A stretch of 64,000 bases of DNA from Fen-1301 sp963786395 (GCA_963786395.1 CAWAZD010000007.1:372001-436000), one strand, 5' to 3'. Counted from the stretch's first letter, positions 46,401-55,505 are shown. Translations and numbers: made by a program. Notes: generated from the letters alone by a model not told the origin.

Positions 46401-47154
46401 TTACTTCTTCTCCTGCCTCTGTTTGATTGGTAAACAAAGCTGACTGTGTGGTACAGCTTCTAATCTTGCTTTTGGTACTAACGGACATGTGTCGCATAGA
46501 TGCTGGGGTTCTTCAATACATTCTATACAAATTCCGTATGTTCCCGCATCAATTCTTTTTAAAGCATCTTCAAGGTATCCTAAAAATTTGTTTTCTCTCT
46601 GTGCATAAAGAAATGTTTTTTCCCTCTCCATCGCATCAGTTCCCTGCTCTGCCATATGAAGAGAATAAGGAGAATTTTCATTAATATATTCGCCCGTTGT
46701 CGGATCTAACATTTGCTCCTTTAAGTTTTGGAGCTGCTCTATAATTTCATCTCTCTTATCTAAGTATAACTTTCCTGAAATGTTCAAGGTCCTTTTTACT
46801 ATATCCTTTAATATGAGTTGTCGCCTTAACTTTGGGATGCTCTTTTTCCTGTACCTTTGTTACAACCTTTGCGGGCTCAATTACCTTAACTTTTGGTTTT
46901 GCTTTAACTTCCGGTGTCTTCTTTTTAGCCATATGTGTTCTTGGTTCCGTTTTAATATCTACTTGTTTTTTCACTAACTTTTTCTTTTCTTTTACTTTTT
47001 GTAAAACTACAGTAGCTTTCTTTGTAACAGCTTTAACTGCATTCTTTTTCTTTTTGTTCTGCTCTACTAAACTTTTCCCCTTTATCAATTTCTTCGGGGC
47101 CGCTTTGGAAACTGTCTTTTTAATGACGGATTTTTTTGTAGCTCTTGATAGCAT
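46401..47154 (-). CDS. DksA/TraR-type zinc-finger protein with Lys-rich N-terminus (one frameshift)
   Basis: Two frames, 46756..47154 and 46401..46787, join near 46768 where one extra base splits HFRKVIL from DKRDEIIEQLQNLKEQM. The restored product is about 250 residues. Residues 1-110 are a Lys/Ala/Val-rich, histone-like stretch (KKSVIKKTVSKAAPKK...). The C-terminus is a DksA/TraR coiled coil and a zinc finger (GICIEC...HLCDTC...ARLEAVPHSQLC). The spacing between the first and last Cys pairs is longer than usual, with an extra HLCDTC. DksA-like proteins bind RNA polymerase; the basic tail may add DNA or RNA binding. It lies between ileS and the lspA pair. Confidence 0.86.
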
Positions 47155-47178
47155 AATCTGGACTCCTTAAAAAAAATA

Positions 47179-50100
47179 TTAGGCTGTTGCTTTTTCAATC
47201 CTTATGGAACAGGTGTATTCACCTATTGTCCATTCCTGAATGAAACCACTGTTGAAATTATCCTGATTTAATATATTTTCAGCAAGTGTTTCATTTGAGA
47301 TATATGATGAGTGTGCTAAAACAGCTTGCGTTATTTCTTTACTGCCATGAAAACTGATGATGATTTTATCTATAACATCAAAACCTGCGTCCTTTCTCAT
47401 GTTCTGAACTCTGTTTACGAATTCTCTTGCTAATCCTTCATCAATCAGTTCTTTAGTTAGTTCTGTATCAATGGCTACTGTAACTCCTTCTTCACTTTCA
47501 ACTACCCAGCCAGTGATCTCTGAACTGATAATTTCTACATCTTCTCTCGTTATCTCAAACTCATCTTCGCCTATCTTAATTACTACTTTCTTTCCGGTTT
47601 CCAGATTTTTAATCTCTTCCTTGCTAAAGGATTTGATTGCATTTGCCACAGGATTTACTTTCTTACCGAACTTTGGTCCTATCGATTTGAAATTTCCTTT
47701 GGCTGATTTATTTACTATTCCTGAATCATCATCAAGTACTACTAAATCCTTTATATTTACTTCTTCAAGGATCACGTCCTTCATGCTCCTTAAAGATTGC
47801 CTTTTAGTTTCGTCCACTACTACCATTATCTTCTTTAACGGCTGGCGGACTTTTAAATTATTTTTCGCTCTTATAGCCCTTGTAAGATATACAACTCTTT
47901 GCGCAATTTCCATTTTTTCTTCAAGATCAATATCACGATATCCCTCAATCGGAAATTCCGTGAGATGTATTGACTCAAATTTCTCTTTCTTCGTTACAGC
48001 ATTTAAATTCTGATATATCTCTTCAGATATAAAAGGAGCAAATGGTGCTGTTAGTTTCACTACCGTGCTCAGGCATTCATATAATGTCTGATATGCCGAC
48101 ACTTTATTCTCGTTCATTTCCGATTTCCAGAAACGGCGCCTGCATCTTCTAACATACCAGTTTGATAACTGGTCTATTGTGAAACTGGATACTGCTCTTG
48201 CAGCCTTTGTTACATCATACGCATCCATAAGTTCACGGTATTCTTTTACAAGTGAATTCAACCTTGATATTATCCACCTGTCAATTTCCGGTCGCTTCTC
48301 ATATGCAATCAATGCTTCCTTAAAATCAAAGGAATCTATGTTAGCGTAAAGTGCAAAGAATGAATAGGTATTAATTAAAGTACCAAAAAATTTTCTCTGT
48401 ACTTCTATCATTCCCTCTTCATCAAATAATGTCGGTCGCCATGGAGGACTGTTGGTTATTAAATACCACCTTGTTGTATCCGCTCCGTATTTGTCAAACA
48501 ACATAAAAGGATCAACCGTGTTCCCTTTTGACTTCGACATTTTCAATCCCTGCTTGTCAAGGATCAGCTCATTAACAATTACATTTTTATATGCAACACT
48601 GTCAAAAAGCATTGTTGATATTGCGTGCAGTGTATAAAACCATCCTCTTGTCTGATCTATTCCTTCACAAATAAAATCAGCAGGAAATGCATGCTTCTCA
48701 AACCATTCCTTGTTTTCAAAGGGATAATGATATTGAGCAAATGGCATGGCGCCTGAATCAAACCAAACGTCTATAAGCTCCGGTGTGCGGTTATAAGTCT
48801 TCCCGTTCTTCTCAAAAAATATTTTATCCACAAACGGTTTGTGAAGATCAATATCCTTGTAATCTTTTAAAGATATTTTCTTTCCGTCTTCAAGAATAAA
48901 TCCATCTCTTAATTCGGCAATACTTCCTATTGCCATCATGTCCCCGTCTTCATCCAGCCAGATTGGCAGAGGTGTAGCCCAGAAACGGTCACGCGATAAA
49001 GCCCAGTCTTTGTTATCATCTAGCCAGTTGCCGAATCTTCCTGTTCCTACTTCAGGCGGCTGCCAGTTTATAGTTTTGTTCAACTCAACCATCCGGTCTG
49101 CAATTGAAGTAGTCCTTATGAACCATGACTCCCTTGCATAATAAATAACCGGAACATTCTCATGTCTCCAGCTAAATGGGTATGAGTGGGTTATCGTTTC
49201 TTTTTTGTAAAGTTTTTCCTCAGCTCTTAGCTTTGCTATAATTCCCGGATCGGCATCTTTTACAAACTGCCCTTTGAAATCCGGTATATCATCTGTAAAC
49301 AATCCGCCCCGTGTTACCGGCTGAAGCATCGGAAGATCATATTTCTTTGAAAGATCATAATCATCCTGTCCGAATGCAGGTGCAATATGAACTATTCCTG
49401 ATCCATCTTCTGTACTCACAAAATCACCGTGCGCCACATAAAAAGCATGCTTGTCGGGAGTAATATATGGAAGCAATTGATCATATTCCTGATGTTCAAG
49501 TGTGCTTCCCTTGAACTCTGAAAGTATTTCATAATCTCCGTCTAACACTGATAACCTTGCCTTCGCAAGAATCATCTTTTTCCCTTTGTGCTCTACTTTT
49601 ACATAATCAACATCGGGACCTACAGCAAGCGCTACATTGGATATAAGTGTCCATGGCGTTGTAGTCCAGACAAGAAAATATTCATCTACATTTTTTAATT
49701 TAAATAAAATATAAACTGACGGATCTTTTGTGTCTCGGTATCCTAATGCAAGTTCATGTGAAGATAAAACTGTCTCTGACTTTGGATCCTGCGGTACTAT
49801 TTTATAATCTTTATAAATCAGTCCTTTATCAAAAAGTGTCTTTAATGCCCACCATACTGATTCAATATATTCATTCTTTAAAGTAATATATGCGTTGTCT
49901 AAATCTACCCAGTAACCCATGCGGTGAGTCATCTTTTCCCAAAGGTCAAGATAAAGGAACACTGAGTCCCTGCACGCCTGGTTATATTTTTCAACGCCGT
50001 ACTCGGCAACTTCACTTTTATGCTTTATGCCAAGTCTCTTTTCAACTTCAATCTCAACCGGAAGCCCGTGCGTGTCCCATCCCGCTTTTCTCTCAACCCT

Positions 50101-50331
50101 GAACCCCTGCATGGTTTTATATCGGCAGACAAGATCTTTAAGTGTTCTCGCCATTACATGATGGATCCCCGGTTTACCGTTTGCTGTGGGTGGTCCTTCA
50201 TAAAATGTGTATGGCTTATTAACATCCTTGGAACTAACACTTTTCTCGAATATCTTATTTTCTTCCCAGAACTTTAATATTCTTTCTTCAATCTCAGGGT
50301 AATTTATTTTTTCTAAGTTTTGTTTGAACAT
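47179..50331 (-). CDS. ileS: Isoleucine--tRNA ligase with GxHH signature
   Basis: 1050 residues, cytoplasmic; a class I synthetase of the eukaryote-like (IleS2) type. The motif usually written HxGH reads GPPTANGKPGIHHVMART, so residues 55-58 are G-I-H-H. KMSKSKGNTVDPF carries the second signature, and the editing domain (about 200-400) is present with WTTTPWTLISN. The tRNA-binding C-terminal region is intact. IleS2 enzymes resist mupirocin, and the swapped GxHH form has been reported as hyper-resistant. It is 4 bp from the upstream membrane gene and 24 bp from the dksA-like gene. Confidence 0.97.
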   Translation of the reverse strand: MFKQNLEKINYPEIEERILKFWEENKIFEKSVSSKDVNKPYTFYEGPPTANGKPGIHHVMARTLKDLVCRYKTMQGFRVERKAGWDTHGLPVEIEVEKRLGIKHKSEVAEYGVEKYNQACRDSVFLYLDLWEKMTHRMGYWVDLDNAYITLKNEYIESVWWALKTLFDKGLIYKDYKIVPQDPKSETVLSSHELALGYRDTKDPSVYILFKLKNVDEYFLVWTTTPWTLISNVALAVGPDVDYVKVEHKGKKMILAKARLSVLDGDYEILSEFKGSTLEHQEYDQLLPYITPDKHAFYVAHGDFVSTEDGSGIVHIAPAFGQDDYDLSKKYDLPMLQPVTRGGLFTDDIPDFKGQFVKDADPGIIAKLRAEEKLYKKETITHSYPFSWRHENVPVIYYARESWFIRTTSIADRMVELNKTINWQPPEVGTGRFGNWLDDNKDWALSRDRFWATPLPIWLDEDGDMMAIGSIAELRDGFILEDGKKISLKDYKDIDLHKPFVDKIFFEKNGKTYNRTPELIDVWFDSGAMPFAQYHYPFENKEWFEKHAFPADFICEGIDQTRGWFYTLHAISTMLFDSVAYKNVIVNELILDKQGLKMSKSKGNTVDPFMLFDKYGADTTRWYLITNSPPWRPTLFDEEGMIEVQRKFFGTLINTYSFFALYANIDSFDFKEALIAYEKRPEIDRWIISRLNSLVKEYRELMDAYDVTKAARAVSSFTIDQLSNWYVRRCRRRFWKSEMNENKVSAYQTLYECLSTVVKLTAPFAPFISEEIYQNLNAVTKKEKFESIHLTEFPIEGYRDIDLEEKMEIAQRVVYLTRAIRAKNNLKVRQPLKKIMVVVDETKRQSLRSMKDVILEEVNIKDLVVLDDDSGIVNKSAKGNFKSIGPKFGKKVNPVANAIKSFSKEEIKNLETGKKVVIKIGEDEFEITREDVEIISSEITGWVVESEEGVTVAIDTELTKELIDEGLAREFVNRVQNMRKDAGFDVIDKIIISFHGSKEITQAVLAHSSYISNETLAENILNQDNFNSGFIQEWTIGEYTCSIRIEKATA

Positions 50332-50335
50332 CGTT

Positions 50336-50953
50336 CTATTTTCCGGCGTCTTCGTATTTTTTAATTAATTCTTTCTCTGCCTGGATGAATTCTTTTAATT
50401 CTCCTTCTATCCTTTCCTTTTTCAGTGTTACATTTTTAGCTGAAGACTCCGCGTCAAATATAATTTTTCTCGCAGTCAGCTTTGCTTCACGGATTTCAAG
50501 GTCAGCTTCTTTTTTTGCGTCCTTCATCATCTCATCGTAAAGTTTCATCTTTTCGTTTGTTACTGCATGATTCTTCTGCATCAGTAAAACCTCAACTATT
50601 GCCATCCCGAAGAATGCCATCGAGCCAAGTGTTATATTCCTTAAGCTGTATAAAATCAGGTTCTCTGTCAAAAGTTGATTCGCGGCAAAATACTCTCTGA
50701 AAAATGAAATAAGCACAATGCTTATAATTGTTGCCGATATAATTGTTGCAAATACAACTTTGCCGCCATGATGCCATCCGAATGTTTTATTAATATACCA
50801 CCCGCATGCAAAACAAAGCACTGATAACACAAACCAAACTGTAAAATTGTGTTCGGCAAAATTAAATATTTGTGTGTTCAGGAAATTTGACGCAAACATC
50901 ATTACTCCAAGCAGAACCGGAGTAGCATAATTATAAACTGTCTTCTTTTCCAT
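50336..50953 (-). CDS. Membrane protein with C-terminal coiled coil
   Basis: 205 residues. Four membrane segments (about 10-30, 37-57, 65-88, 105-125) are followed by a long charged helix, about 130-205 (EKMKLYDEMMKDAKKEADLEIREAKLTARKIIFDAESSAKN...), that should form a coiled coil on the cytoplasmic side. No recognised domain. It overlaps the pnp stop by one base, so the genes are coupled. In a housekeeping operon with divIVA, it could be an envelope or division accessory, but that is only context. Confidence 0.8.
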   Translation of the reverse strand: MEKKTVYNYATPVLLGVMMFASNFLNTQIFNFAEHNFTVWFVLSVLCFACGWYINKTFGWHHGGKVVFATIISATIISIVLISFFREYFAANQLLTENLILYSLRNITLGSMAFFGMAIVEVLLMQKNHAVTNEKMKLYDEMMKDAKKEADLEIREAKLTARKIIFDAESSAKNVTLKKERIEGELKEFIQAEKELIKKYEDAGK

Positions 50954-51774
50954 CAGATTTTTTTAATAACCTCTTTCATTATTAGGGTCATCTTAGGTTC
51001 AGCTGCCATTGCGGCTGCAATAATTTCTTCTACATTTACTTTTTTCAATGTGTCCGGAAAACATTCGTCGGTGATTATACTTATTCCCAATACTTTCATT
51101 CCCATGTGGTTGGCAACTATGTCTTCAGGAATTGTCGACATTCCAACTACATCCGCGCCTATTGCTCTTAAAAAACTATACTCCGCCTTTGTCTCAAGGT
51201 TTGGTCCGGGTACTGCAACATAAACTCCCGTGTGAACTTTTATATTGTTTTCCTTTGCCGCGCATTCTGCTTTCTCAATTAATTCATAATTGTATGCTTC
51301 ACTCATGTCAGGAAAACGTGGTCCTAAGTCCTCTTCGTTCTTTCCTATCAATGGATTATCACCAAGCAGATTTATATGATCTTTCATGATCATAATATCC
51401 CCGCGCCTGTAATCAGGGTTCATTCCGCCGCATGCATTTGAAACTATAAGCGTGTGAACACCTAAAAATTTCATCACCCTTACCGGATATGTAATCTGCT
51501 GCATCGTGTAGCCTTCATAGTAATGAAACCTTCCCTGCATAGCAACTACATTTTTACCGCCGACTTTTCCGAATATCAGTTTACCCCTGTGAGACTCAAC
51601 TGTGGATAATGGAAAATATGGAAGATCCGAATAATCTATCTCATTTGTAATCTCAATTTCCTTTACTAATCCTCCTAATCCTGTTCCCAGTATTATCCCT
51701 ATCGGGTATTCTTCAGTTGTGTGTTTCCTTATTACGGAAAGTGTTTCTTCTATTTTGTTTTTCAGGTCGCTCAT
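50953..51774 (-). CDS. Purine-nucleoside phosphorylase
   Basis: 273 residues, cytoplasmic, of the trimeric PNP (PunA/inosine-guanosine) family. Cleaves purine nucleosides with phosphate. Motifs: GIILGTGLGGLV (phosphate loop, near 23-34), GRFHYYEGY (near 88), SNACGGMNPDYRRGDIMIMKDHINLLGDNPLIG (near 120-150) and VGMSTIPEDIVANHMGMKVLGISIITD (near 215-240). It is 3 bp after the DivIVA gene and overlaps the membrane protein gene after it. Confidence 0.95.
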   Translation of the reverse strand: MSDLKNKIEETLSVIRKHTTEEYPIGIILGTGLGGLVKEIEITNEIDYSDLPYFPLSTVESHRGKLIFGKVGGKNVVAMQGRFHYYEGYTMQQITYPVRVMKFLGVHTLIVSNACGGMNPDYRRGDIMIMKDHINLLGDNPLIGKNEEDLGPRFPDMSEAYNYELIEKAECAAKENNIKVHTGVYVAVPGPNLETKAEYSFLRAIGADVVGMSTIPEDIVANHMGMKVLGISIITDECFPDTLKKVNVEEIIAAAMAAEPKMTLIMKEVIKKI

Positions 51775-51777
51775 TAC

Positions 51778-52314
51778 TTATAATATTTTATTTACAATAT
51801 CATCAATATTAATATCAATGTTTTGGGTTTGTTCTATTTTCTTTGAAGGAACTTTTTCCTCACCGGCATTTTCTACCTTCATCTCAAGCAGCTGAGCCTG
51901 TGAGCTTATTATCGATTTCAATTTTGCAACTACAAGATCCTTCTCTTCACGAAGAGTTATTACAGCAGTCCTAATCTCGTTCGCGCTTTCACGTGCTTTT
52001 TCCATTATCTGCGAAGCTTTTATTTCTGCTTCTTTTATCATCAGACTCGTCTGTTTCTTCGTTGACTCAAATGATTTCGACGATGATTCCTGCGCTCTCA
52101 GAAGAGTGTCCTGAAGATTTTTTTCAATTCTCCGGAATTCAGCTAACCTTAAATTTGCTGCATCTAAATCTTTTTTAAGTTGTTCATTCTCTTTCTGCAA
52201 AGATTCCATTTCATCTGAAAGCTTCTCAAGAAATGCCTGTACTTCATCTCTGTCATAACCCCGCACAGACTTGTTGAATTCCTGCTGCTTAATGCTGTTA
52301 GGAGAATATTTCAT
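51778..52314 (-). CDS. DivIVA-domain protein
   Basis: 178 residues. The N-terminal MKYSPNSIKQQEFNKSVRGYDRDEVQAFLEKLSDEM is the DivIVA membrane-curvature-binding domain (Pfam DivIVA/GpsB type). A long coiled coil covers about 30-140. It likely marks poles or division sites, or tethers other factors. Its ATG overlaps the yggS stop by four bases (52311-52314). Confidence 0.93.
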   Translation of the reverse strand: MKYSPNSIKQQEFNKSVRGYDRDEVQAFLEKLSDEMESLQKENEQLKKDLDAANLRLAEFRRIEKNLQDTLLRAQESSSKSFESTKKQTSLMIKEAEIKASQIMEKARESANEIRTAVITLREEKDLVVAKLKSIISSQAQLLEMKVENAGEEKVPSKKIEQTQNIDINIDDIVNKIL

Positions 52315-53012
52315 TGTTCATCCGTGATGTTTGAATAATTTCTCTCTCCGAAAATTGCGGTGCCTATACGTAACATTGTGGCGCCTTCTTCTATAGCAAT
52401 ATCATAATCGCTCGTCATTCCCATCGACAATTCTTTTAAATGGAGTCCGTCTGCTTTTAAACTTTCCTTCAGATTACTCATGTAACGGAAACTCCGTCTG
52501 ATTGCTTCCCGGTCATCTGTATTTGGACCTATTGTCATCAAACCTTTTAACTCAACATTCTTTAATTCTTTGCAGTACCATGCAATGTCCATTATCTCGC
52601 TTTCGTCAGTTAATCCTGATTTAGATTCCTCATTCGAGGTCTTTATCTGCAATAAAATTTTCTGAACCTTGCTGATTTTCTCGGCTCTGTTATTTATATC
52701 CATCGCAATCATTAAAGAATCGACTGAATGAATATAATCAGCTGAATTTACTGCAAACCTGACTTTGTTCCTCTGAAGATGTCCTAAAAAATGCCAGGTT
52801 ACTTTACTTCCTAACTGGGCAAATTTCGAATCAAGTTCCTGAACCTTGTTCTCGCCAAAATCTATTATACCTTCTTTATTAGCCTCAACAATTTCATTTA
52901 CTCCAAAATTCTTCGAAACCGCTATGATTTTTATATCAGCGGGATCTCTTTTGGCTTTAATGCTTATTTCAGCAATTCTGCCTTGTAATATCTTAAGATT
53001 TTCGGCAATCAT
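52311..53012 (-). CDS. YggS-family PLP homeostasis protein
   Basis: 233 residues, cytoplasmic. The PLP lysine is in IIAVSKNFGVNEI (near residue 30). DFGENKVQELDSK, HFLGHLQRNKV and LSMGMTSDYDIAIEEGATMLRIGTAIFG are family signatures. YggS/PROSC binds PLP and influences amino acid and vitamin B6 pools. First gene of the leftward housekeeping operon, with divIVA overlapping next. The promoter is in the 311-bp gap facing pta. Confidence 0.95.
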   Translation of the reverse strand: MIAENLKILQGRIAEISIKAKRDPADIKIIAVSKNFGVNEIVEANKEGIIDFGENKVQELDSKFAQLGSKVTWHFLGHLQRNKVRFAVNSADYIHSVDSLMIAMDINNRAEKISKVQKILLQIKTSNEESKSGLTDESEIMDIAWYCKELKNVELKGLMTIGPNTDDREAIRRSFRYMSNLKESLKADGLHLKELSMGMTSDYDIAIEEGATMLRIGTAIFGERNYSNITDEQ

Positions 53013-53324
53013 AGTAAAATTAAGAGAGTGAATTTATAGGTTTCTCAACCCAAAATCAACGAAATAACATATAATTTAACCGTATTATTCTATATATACA
53101 ACAAAACTTGTTCATTATTGCCTTTTTTATAAACTCCTAATTCCCGGCATTAAATTATTGGCGTTAAAAAAATTCTGCATAAGTTAAGTAGAGGATAATG
53201 CTATGGAGTTGAATGGGGATATTTCTCCGAATTCATTTTTAATTTTTACTTTCTAATTTTTAATTATCCCTCTTCTTTTTTGTAACTTTGTATTCATAAA
53301 CTCGTTTATTATTGGAGAAATTTA
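53013..53324. promoter_or_regulatory. Divergent promoter region between yggS and pta
   Basis: 311 bp of AT-rich DNA between divergent genes. TAACTTTG at 53282-53289, about 36 bp before the pta start, fits the Bacteroidota -7 box TAnnTTTG; I do not see a clear matching -33 element. TTGGAGAAATTTAATG gives pta a ribosome-binding site. Confidence 0.45.
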
Positions 53325-54299
53325 ATGGAATTAGAACTTTTAGAAAAAATAAAAGAAAAAGCCTCTAAAAAGAAAAGCACCCTCGTCCTTCCTGAATCTC
53401 ACGACGAAAGAGTATTAAAAGCAGCGGAATTATTACTAAAAAATAAAATTGCTTCTGTTATTACCCTCGGAAATGAAGAAAAGATTTGGAACGATGCTAA
53501 AAAACTCGGCCTCGAACTCAGCGGTATCAGAATCATTGATCCCGAAAAATCAGAAAAACTTAGCGACTTCGCTAATATCTTTTTTAACATGCGTAAACAT
53601 AAAGGCGTAACTATTGAATCCGCCCGTGAAATTCTTAAACGCGATCTCTTCTTCGGAGCAATGATGGTAAAAGAAGGAATGGCTGATGGAAGTGTTGCCG
53701 GTTCCTTTGCTTCAACCGGTGATGTAATGAAAGCAGGCATTCAATGCATAGGAATGCCCGAAGGAATTTCAATTGTATCAAGTTTCTTCCTAATGATATT
53801 CCCTGAACAAACCTATAGTTTTGCCGATTGCGCCGTTGTTCCCAACCCTGACGCAAAACAGCTTGCGGATATTGCCATCTCTACTGCCGAAAACCACAGA
53901 AAACTTACCGGAGAAATACCTTATGTTGCAATGCTTTCATTCTCAACCAAAGGAAGTGCAAAACACGAATTGGTTGATAAAGTAATTGAAGCTACACGCA
54001 TTGCAAAAGAAAAACGCCCCGACCTGCAGATCGATGGTGAACTTCAATTTGATGCAGCTATAGTAGAGTCAGTTGGAAAGAAAAAATCTCCCGGCAGTAA
54101 TGTCGCTGGCAGAGCAAATGTTTTAGTTTTCCCCGATCTCAATGCAGGTAACATCGGTTACAAAATTGCTCAGAGATTAGGAAAAGCAGAAGCAGTCGGT
54201 CCGGTTGTGCAGGGATTAAAAAAACCATTCTTCGATTTAAGCCGCGGCTGCAGTGTAGACGACATCGTTAACACCTCCGCCATCGCCGCCTTAGGTTAA
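53325..54299 (+). CDS. pta: Phosphate acetyltransferase
   Basis: 324 residues, the short single-domain form. Interconverts acetyl-CoA and acetyl phosphate in acetate metabolism. Motifs: LVLPESHDERVLKAAELL near the N-terminus, AGSFASTGDVMKAGIQCIGM, MLSFSTKGSAKHELVDKV and the C-terminal RANVLVFPDLNAGNIGYKIAQRLGKAEAVGPVVQGL. Single transcript ended by a hairpin terminator. No ackA is adjacent. Confidence 0.95.
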   Translation: MELELLEKIKEKASKKKSTLVLPESHDERVLKAAELLLKNKIASVITLGNEEKIWNDAKKLGLELSGIRIIDPEKSEKLSDFANIFFNMRKHKGVTIESAREILKRDLFFGAMMVKEGMADGSVAGSFASTGDVMKAGIQCIGMPEGISIVSSFFLMIFPEQTYSFADCAVVPNPDAKQLADIAISTAENHRKLTGEIPYVAMLSFSTKGSAKHELVDKVIEATRIAKEKRPDLQIDGELQFDAAIVESVGKKKSPGSNVAGRANVLVFPDLNAGNIGYKIAQRLGKAEAVGPVVQGLKKPFFDLSRGCSVDDIVNTSAIAALG

Positions 54300-54309
54300 C
54301 TTTTATTTT

Positions 54310-54341
54310 AACCTTCGGGGTTTTCTTGAACCTCGAAGGTT
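54310..54341 (+). terminator. Terminator of pta
   Basis: AACCTTCGGGG pairs with CCTCGAAGGTT (11 bp, one G-U) around a 10-base loop, followed by a T-rich stretch. It starts 11 bp after the pta stop. Confidence 0.8.
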
Positions 54342-54363
54342 TTGATTTCTCCTAAAATAATTC

Positions 54364-54412
54364 TGTCATCCCTGCGCTTGCCCTCCATTGGATGGAAAGC
54401 GGAGATCATTTT
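54364..54412. repeat. Degenerate GTCATCCC-type repeat
   Basis: GTCATCCCTGCGCTTG...AAGCGGAGATCATT is a worn member of the palindromic family at 31633 and 62769. Noncoding, between pta and the convergent small gene. Confidence 0.5.
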
Positions 54413-54429
54413 ACACTAATTGTCATGTT

Positions 54430-54642
54430 TTATTCCCCCTTTTTCATCTTGAAATAATCTTTAGCAGTCATAATTAAAATCCCGGTGAATATTCCTGTAG
54501 CCAGCAGTTGTAAAACATCAACATCCCTAACGGAAGCAAATGCATTACCCGAAAATAATCTGACATACCCGGGAATAATAACTGCAAGAAAAACAATCAT
54601 TACTGAAAGCATTCTTCTCCTCAACCTCATTTTCTCATCCAT
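54430..54642 (-). CDS. Small membrane protein, hypothetical
   Basis: 70 residues with two hydrophobic segments (about 10-30 and 43-60) and Lys/Arg-rich ends (MDEKMRLRRRMLS; KDYFKMKKGE). The start ATG has GGGAGAAG upstream. No known family recognised. It is followed at a distance by repeats and is not clearly in an operon. Confidence 0.6.
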   Translation of the reverse strand: MDEKMRLRRRMLSVMIVFLAVIIPGYVRLFSGNAFASVRDVDVLQLLATGIFTGILIMTAKDYFKMKKGE

Positions 54643-54728
54643 AACTTCTCCCTAATAATTTGTTTGTTAAAGTACATAACCTGAAAGATAAGCTTTTAGT
54701 TGTATTGTTTGGAAAATTAACTGTTCTA

Positions 54729-55085
54729 TTATTTGGATTGTTCAGTACTATCTAATCCAAATAAATCGTAGGGTTGTTTACTAAAATTATTATTGAATGC
54801 AAAAGCTATAATAAAAATGTATACTGCAAATCCCAATACAACAAAAATCTGAGCAGGGGATGTCTTTTGAATATCCTGTTTTAATTTTGCTTCACAAACT
54901 TCACCGGGACAGTATTGAGCTTTTTCTTTGAAAAACATTGGATAAAATTTACACCCCAGACAAATACCAAACGCTGTTTCAAAAAATAAGAATATCAGGC
55001 AAATCAGACATATAATTCCGGCTATCGGGCTGCGGGAGTTTAATATCACTATGTGGATAAATATAACAGAAGCCAAACTATTCAT
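54729..55085 (-). CDS. DUF4395-like membrane protein
   Basis: 118 residues with about three membrane segments. The core FETAFGICLGCKFYPMF resembles the conserved C-terminal motif of DUF4395 proteins, which place two Cys (CxGC) at the membrane edge. Two further Cys follow (CPGEVC). The protein is shorter than typical DUF4395 members, so the call is tentative. A redox or sulfur-related role has been suggested for the family from context; none is visible here. Confidence 0.6.
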   Translation of the reverse strand: MNSLASVIFIHIVILNSRSPIAGIICLICLIFLFFETAFGICLGCKFYPMFFKEKAQYCPGEVCEAKLKQDIQKTSPAQIFVVLGFAVYIFIIAFAFNNNFSKQPYDLFGLDSTEQSK

Positions 55086-55190
55086 TTTACGTTCCTTGGT
55101 TTGTTGTTATGTGTTAAACAATTCAAAATTAACCAAATTTGTATTTATTTGGGAATCATTTCTGTTAATTAGCTAGATATAATTACCAAA

Positions 55191-55505
55191 ATCCTCCATT
55201 TTTTACCGCGACCTTCCTCCCGCAAGGCCTGAAACGGTAAAAAACGTCTTTTTTTGGTAATTATATGTAGGGGCCTACTTTTTTTTCGGCTCCCTTTAAG
55301 TTGAACCCCTAACACCAAAACTTTTTTGCCATTTCCAGTATCTTTTGGCAAAAAAACGGTTCTCAATTTATTAATATGTAGAGGCCTACTTTTTTTTCGG
55401 CATACCAATAACTCCCATTTTTTGCCAAATTCATAACCTTTTGGCAAAAAACAGCTCCTTTTGGTAGTTATATGTAGAGGCTAACTTTTTTTCCCGGCTT
55501 CTCCC
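55191..55505. repeat. Array of three hairpin repeat units with covarying stems
   Basis: Each unit has a T-tract/stem/loop/stem/A-tract hairpin followed by a conserved ATATGTAG-A/G-GGCCTACTTTTTTTTCGGC module. Hairpins: 55199-55208/55235-55244 (TTTTTTACCG/CGGTAAAAAA), 55322-55331/55346-55355 (TTTTTTGCCA/TGGCAAAAAA) and 55418-55429/55439-55451 (GCCAAA/TTTGGC core). Modules: about 55263-55290, 55374-55401 and 55470-55498. The first stem differs from the others at paired positions, so base-pairing is kept while sequence changes. No gene is present between 55086 and 55882; a 92-codon frame across the array is not a credible gene. Confidence 0.85.

Noticed and set aside
55169..55447. A 92-codon leftward frame across the hairpin array
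   Set aside because: Its translation is itself repetitive (KKSRPLHI twice) because it reads through the repeat units; it has no ribosome-binding site and no known similarity.
55191..55505. Possible CRISPR array
   Set aside because: Only three units, repeats are not exact, the variable parts are enclosed by pairing stems, and no cas genes are present.
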